Source of the DNA: Thioalkalivibrio sp.
GTDB lineage: Bacteria; Pseudomonadota; Gammaproteobacteria; Ectothiorhodospirales; Ectothiorhodospiraceae
Reading direction: 5' to 3'
Length of the DNA: 34,755 nucleotides
Assembly: GCA_011389655.1 (NCBI GenBank)
Contig: JAABTX010000028.1
Coordinates: 1 to 34,755, forward strand
The notes below the pieces were generated by a model. It was not told the origin of the DNA and did no database searches. It worked only from the letters and a program-made list of their open reading frames with translations. The stretch's first letter is position 1. Each line of letters opens with the position of its first letter. A program made the position numbers and the translations under genes. Below, in pieces: positions 32,713-34,755 of this stretch.

Positions 32713-33210
32713 ATGGCAGCCGTTCTCAGCCGGGGTGTCGCGCCCCGGATTCGCCAGGCCGGTGGCTACGATCTCGACGCGGTGAACGCGGTCGTGGAGG
32801 CCGGTGTGCGCAGCTGGGATCTGCCGGAGCGCGTGAAGCGCCTCGTGATGCCGAGCTACCGCTACACCGCGGCCGATCTGGAGCACCTGGACCTGCGCGT
32901 GCTCGAATTCGAGGGTGAGCTTGCCGCGGTGGCCGCGTGGGAGCCGCTCGCGCCGGAGGAACTGCCCGAGCCGGTTCCGGCAGCCCTCCTGCACGGCCTC
33001 TACGTGCGTCCGACCCACCATCGCCGCGGCCTCGGCACCCTCCTGGTGGAGGACGGGGCGCAAGCGGCCCGCGCGGCCGGGCAGGCCGGAATCCTGGTGC
33101 GCGCGCAGGCCGGGGCCGAGGGCTTTTTCGCCGGTCGCGGATTCACCCGGCTTCCGGTCCGCGACGAGGCCCGCGATTACGCGGCGCGCCTCTGGCGCCC
33201 GGTCTCGTGA
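32713..33210 (+). CDS. GNAT-family acetyltransferase
   Basis: 165-aa N-acetyltransferase. Acetyl-CoA binding motif A is LHGLYVRPTHHRRGLGTLLV, with the R/Q-x-x-G-x-G core, and motif B is near ILVRAQAGAEGFFAGRGF. The N-terminal part (IRQAGGYDLDAVNAVVEAGVRSW) matches the usual first strand and helix. The substrate cannot be predicted. It is 3 bp after the DUF2061 gene. No Shine-Dalgarno is obvious, so translation may depend on that gene. Confidence 0.85.
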   Translation: MAAVLSRGVAPRIRQAGGYDLDAVNAVVEAGVRSWDLPERVKRLVMPSYRYTAADLEHLDLRVLEFEGELAAVAAWEPLAPEELPEPVPAALLHGLYVRPTHHRRGLGTLLVEDGAQAARAAGQAGILVRAQAGAEGFFAGRGFTRLPVRDEARDYAARLWRPVS

Positions 33211-33264
33211 CCGCGGGCTTCTCTGGTAATCTAATGGGCTCTCCAGTCATTGTGAGGTGAGCCG

Positions 33265-34272
33265 ATGAGCGATTCCCGGGAGTGCCGTGTCGCGGTCTTC
33301 AGCGCGCAGAAATACGACCGCGTGTTCCTCACACAGGCCGCGACCGACAGCAACGTTCAGTTCCACTTCCTCGAGCCCCGGCTGGAACCGGACACGGTGG
33401 TGCTGGCACAGGACGCGACGGCCGTCTGTGCGTTCGTCAACGACCGCCTGGATGCCGAGGTGCTGAATGCACTGAAGTCCTCGGGCATCGATCTCGTCGC
33501 GCTGCGCTCCGCGGGCTTCAACAACGTTGACCTGGAGACGGCCGAGAAGCTCGGCGTGCGCGTCGCGCGGGTGCCGGCCTACTCGCCCAGCGCGGTGGCC
33601 GAGCACGCGGTGGCGCTGATCATGACCCTGAACCGCAAGACCCACCGGGCCTTCAACCGGGTGCGCGAAGGCAACTTCCTGCTCGACGGCCTGATCGGCT
33701 TCGATCTCAACGGCCGCACCGTGGGGATCGTCGGTGCGGGCAAGATCGGGCGCACCTTCGGCCGGATCATGCAGGGCTTCGGGTGCACCGTGGTCGCCTT
33801 CGATCCCTACCCGGATCCCGAGGTCGAGGAGAGTGGCATCGAGTTCCTGCCCTGGGAGGCCTTTCTCAGCCGCTGCGACGTGATCAGCCTGCACTGCCCG
33901 CTGACGCCCGAGACCCACGACATGATCGACGCCGAGGCGATTGCGCTGATGAAGCCGGGCGTGATGCTGATCAACACCAGCCGCGGCACGATCATCGACA
34001 CCGCGGCGGTGATCGACGCCCTGAAGAGCGGGCATATCAGCAGCCTCGGTCTGGACGTCTACGAACAGGAGGAGAACCTCTTCTTCAAGAATCTCTCCGA
34101 CGAGGTGATCCAGGACGACCTGTTCCAGCGCCTGCTCACCTTTCCGAACGTGCTCGTGACCGGCCACCAGGGCTTCCTGACCCGGCAGGCGATGGAAGAG
34201 ATCGCCCGCACCACGGTGGAAAACCTGCGCTGCCTGAGCAACGACGAGCCCTGCATGAACCGGCTGGTGTAG
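33265..34272 (+). CDS. ldhA: D-lactate dehydrogenase-type 2-hydroxyacid dehydrogenase
   Basis: 335-aa NAD-dependent D-2-hydroxyacid dehydrogenase. The nucleotide motif is GIVGAGKIGRTFG with the acidic selector in VVAFDPYPD, favouring NAD. The catalytic residues are visible as Arg in LINTSRGTIID, Glu in LDVYEQEENLFF and His in TGHQGFLT. The segment DEVIQDDLFQRLLTFPNVLVTGHQGFLT closely resembles E. coli LdhA, so D-lactate/pyruvate is the best guess. GAGGTGA precedes the ATG by 6 nt. It seems to be a single-gene unit, followed by a large palindromic element. Confidence 0.88.
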   Translation: MSDSRECRVAVFSAQKYDRVFLTQAATDSNVQFHFLEPRLEPDTVVLAQDATAVCAFVNDRLDAEVLNALKSSGIDLVALRSAGFNNVDLETAEKLGVRVARVPAYSPSAVAEHAVALIMTLNRKTHRAFNRVREGNFLLDGLIGFDLNGRTVGIVGAGKIGRTFGRIMQGFGCTVVAFDPYPDPEVEESGIEFLPWEAFLSRCDVISLHCPLTPETHDMIDAEAIALMKPGVMLINTSRGTIIDTAAVIDALKSGHISSLGLDVYEQEENLFFKNLSDEVIQDDLFQRLLTFPNVLVTGHQGFLTRQAMEEIARTTVENLRCLSNDEPCMNRLV

Positions 34273-34293
34273 GCGTCCGGGCGTCGGGGAAGG

Positions 34294-34401
34294 GCCGGAG
34301 CGTGGGGCTCCGTGACCGGACACGCTCGAGCCTTCCCAGGGCGCTCGATGGCGGCCATCCGTGGCCGCCAACGGTCCGGTCACGAAGCCCCACGCTCCGG
34401 C
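34294..34401. repeat. Palindromic element with 27-bp inverted arms and structured 54-bp core
   Basis: Arm 34294-34320 (GCCGGAGCGTGGGGCTCCGT..) pairs with 34375-34401 at 26 of 27 positions. The 54-bp core has hairpin GGCGGCCA-TCCG-TGGCCGCC in its 3' half. Its architecture equals that of 16341-16450 and 25356-25443. It lies 21 bp after the ldhA stop codon. Confidence 0.8.
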
Positions 34402-34410
34402 CTTCAGGAC

Positions 34411-34755
34411 CGTAGGGTGGGCAAAACGAAGTGTGCCCACCACGGACCGATCCGGCCGGGACGGTGGGCCCGCTGCGCTTGGCCCACCCTACGCCCGAGC
34501 GCGGCTGCGAACGCGGACCGTAGGGTGGGCAAAACGAAGTGTGCCCACCACAGATCGCCGCGGCCGGGATGGTGGGCCCGCTGCGCTTGGCCCACCCTAC
34601 GCCCGAGCGCGGCTGCGAACGCGGACCGTAGGGTGGGCAAAACGAAGTGTGCCCACCACAGATCGCCGCGGCCGGGATGGTGGGCCCGCTGCGCTTGGCC
34701 CACCCTACGCCCGAGCGCGGCTGCGAACGCGGACCGTAGGGTGGGCAAAACGAAG
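34411..34755. repeat. Tandem array of 108-bp nested palindromes, cut by window end
   Basis: CGTAGGGTGGGCAAAACG starts at 34411, 34519, 34627 and 34735, an exact 108-bp period; the last copy is cut by the end of the window. Copies two and three are nearly identical. Each unit has outer arms CGTAGGGTGGGC/GGCCCACCCTACG and inner arms GCCCACC/GGTGGGC. The period is a multiple of three, so a meaningless 36-residue repeat frame stays open on the minus strand. No gene is supported here. Confidence 0.9.

Noticed and set aside
34404-34755. CRISPR array or a protein with 36-residue repeats
   Set aside because: The 108-bp period has no unique spacers, the units are palindromic intergenic repeats found elsewhere in the window, and the open repeat frame exists only because 108 is a multiple of three.

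Overview
The window is GC-rich chromosomal DNA from a gammaproteobacterium. The conserved order LOG-family gene / DUF2782 / polA / engB / diheme cytochrome c4 / dsbA / endonuclease-exonuclease-phosphatase gene matches the polA neighbourhood of Pseudomonas and relatives. The GC-rich codon use and the dispersed palindromic repeats would suit an Ectothiorhodospiraceae-type (Thioalkalivibrio-like) bacterium; that family assignment is inference. No rRNA, tRNA, CRISPR, prophage or intact insertion sequence is seen.

Layout. 1-5.5 kb: end of a dihydroorotate dehydrogenase gene, then on the minus strand ntrC-ntrB behind a pair of NtrC-type sites, two small envelope genes (DUF4124, DUF2782) and a LOG-family gene. 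5.7-12.9 kb: polA, a small membrane protein, a palindromic repeat array, a candidate C-rich-loop small RNA between polA and engB, engB, cytochrome c4, dsbA and a phosphatase/nuclease-fold gene. 13.0-16.3 kb: a PfkB sugar kinase converging on an asparagine synthetase, with repeats between. 16.5-22.3 kb: a compact minus-strand operon of a MarR regulator, a candidate 49-aa ORF, a FnIII-like membrane protein, an M20 carbamoylase/ureidohydrolase, an isochorismatase-fold amidohydrolase, a DUR3-like sodium symporter, a hidden 40-aa membrane peptide and an atypical carbamoyltransferase. 22.6-27.2 kb: a porin, an AmpG-like permease, exonuclease III and pyrE. 27.3-29.4 kb: a TPP riboswitch and thiC. 29.4-34.3 kb: three lipoproteins, a PDC/Cache sensor protein, DUF2061, a GNAT acetyltransferase and a D-lactate dehydrogenase-type enzyme. 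The window ends inside a 108-bp tandem repeat array.

Two parts look least described. The first is the 16.5-22.3 kb operon: six of its seven junctions are 4-nt stop/start overlaps, and its gene content reads as uptake and breakdown of a ureide or N-carbamoyl compound. Its ATCase-like enzyme keeps the carbamoyl-phosphate site but has lost the aspartate-binding Arg/Gln pair, so its acceptor is probably not aspartate. A palindromic operator (22291-22310) lies just upstream of marR. The second is the polA-engB spacer: a sigmaE/AlgU-like promoter, four consecutive hairpins with C-rich loops and a strong terminator, at the same position as Spot 42 in enterics and ErsA in Pseudomonas.

The intergenic regions are unusually rich in structured repeats: REP-like palindromes, 108-bp nested palindromes, GGGGACAG palindromes placed as terminators, and elements with a 52-54 bp core flanked by long arms that differ in sequence at each locus yet stay self-complementary. 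Nitrogen control (ntrBC), pyrimidine genes (pyrD, pyrE) and the ureide-type operon share the window, but no direct regulatory link between them is shown by the sequence.
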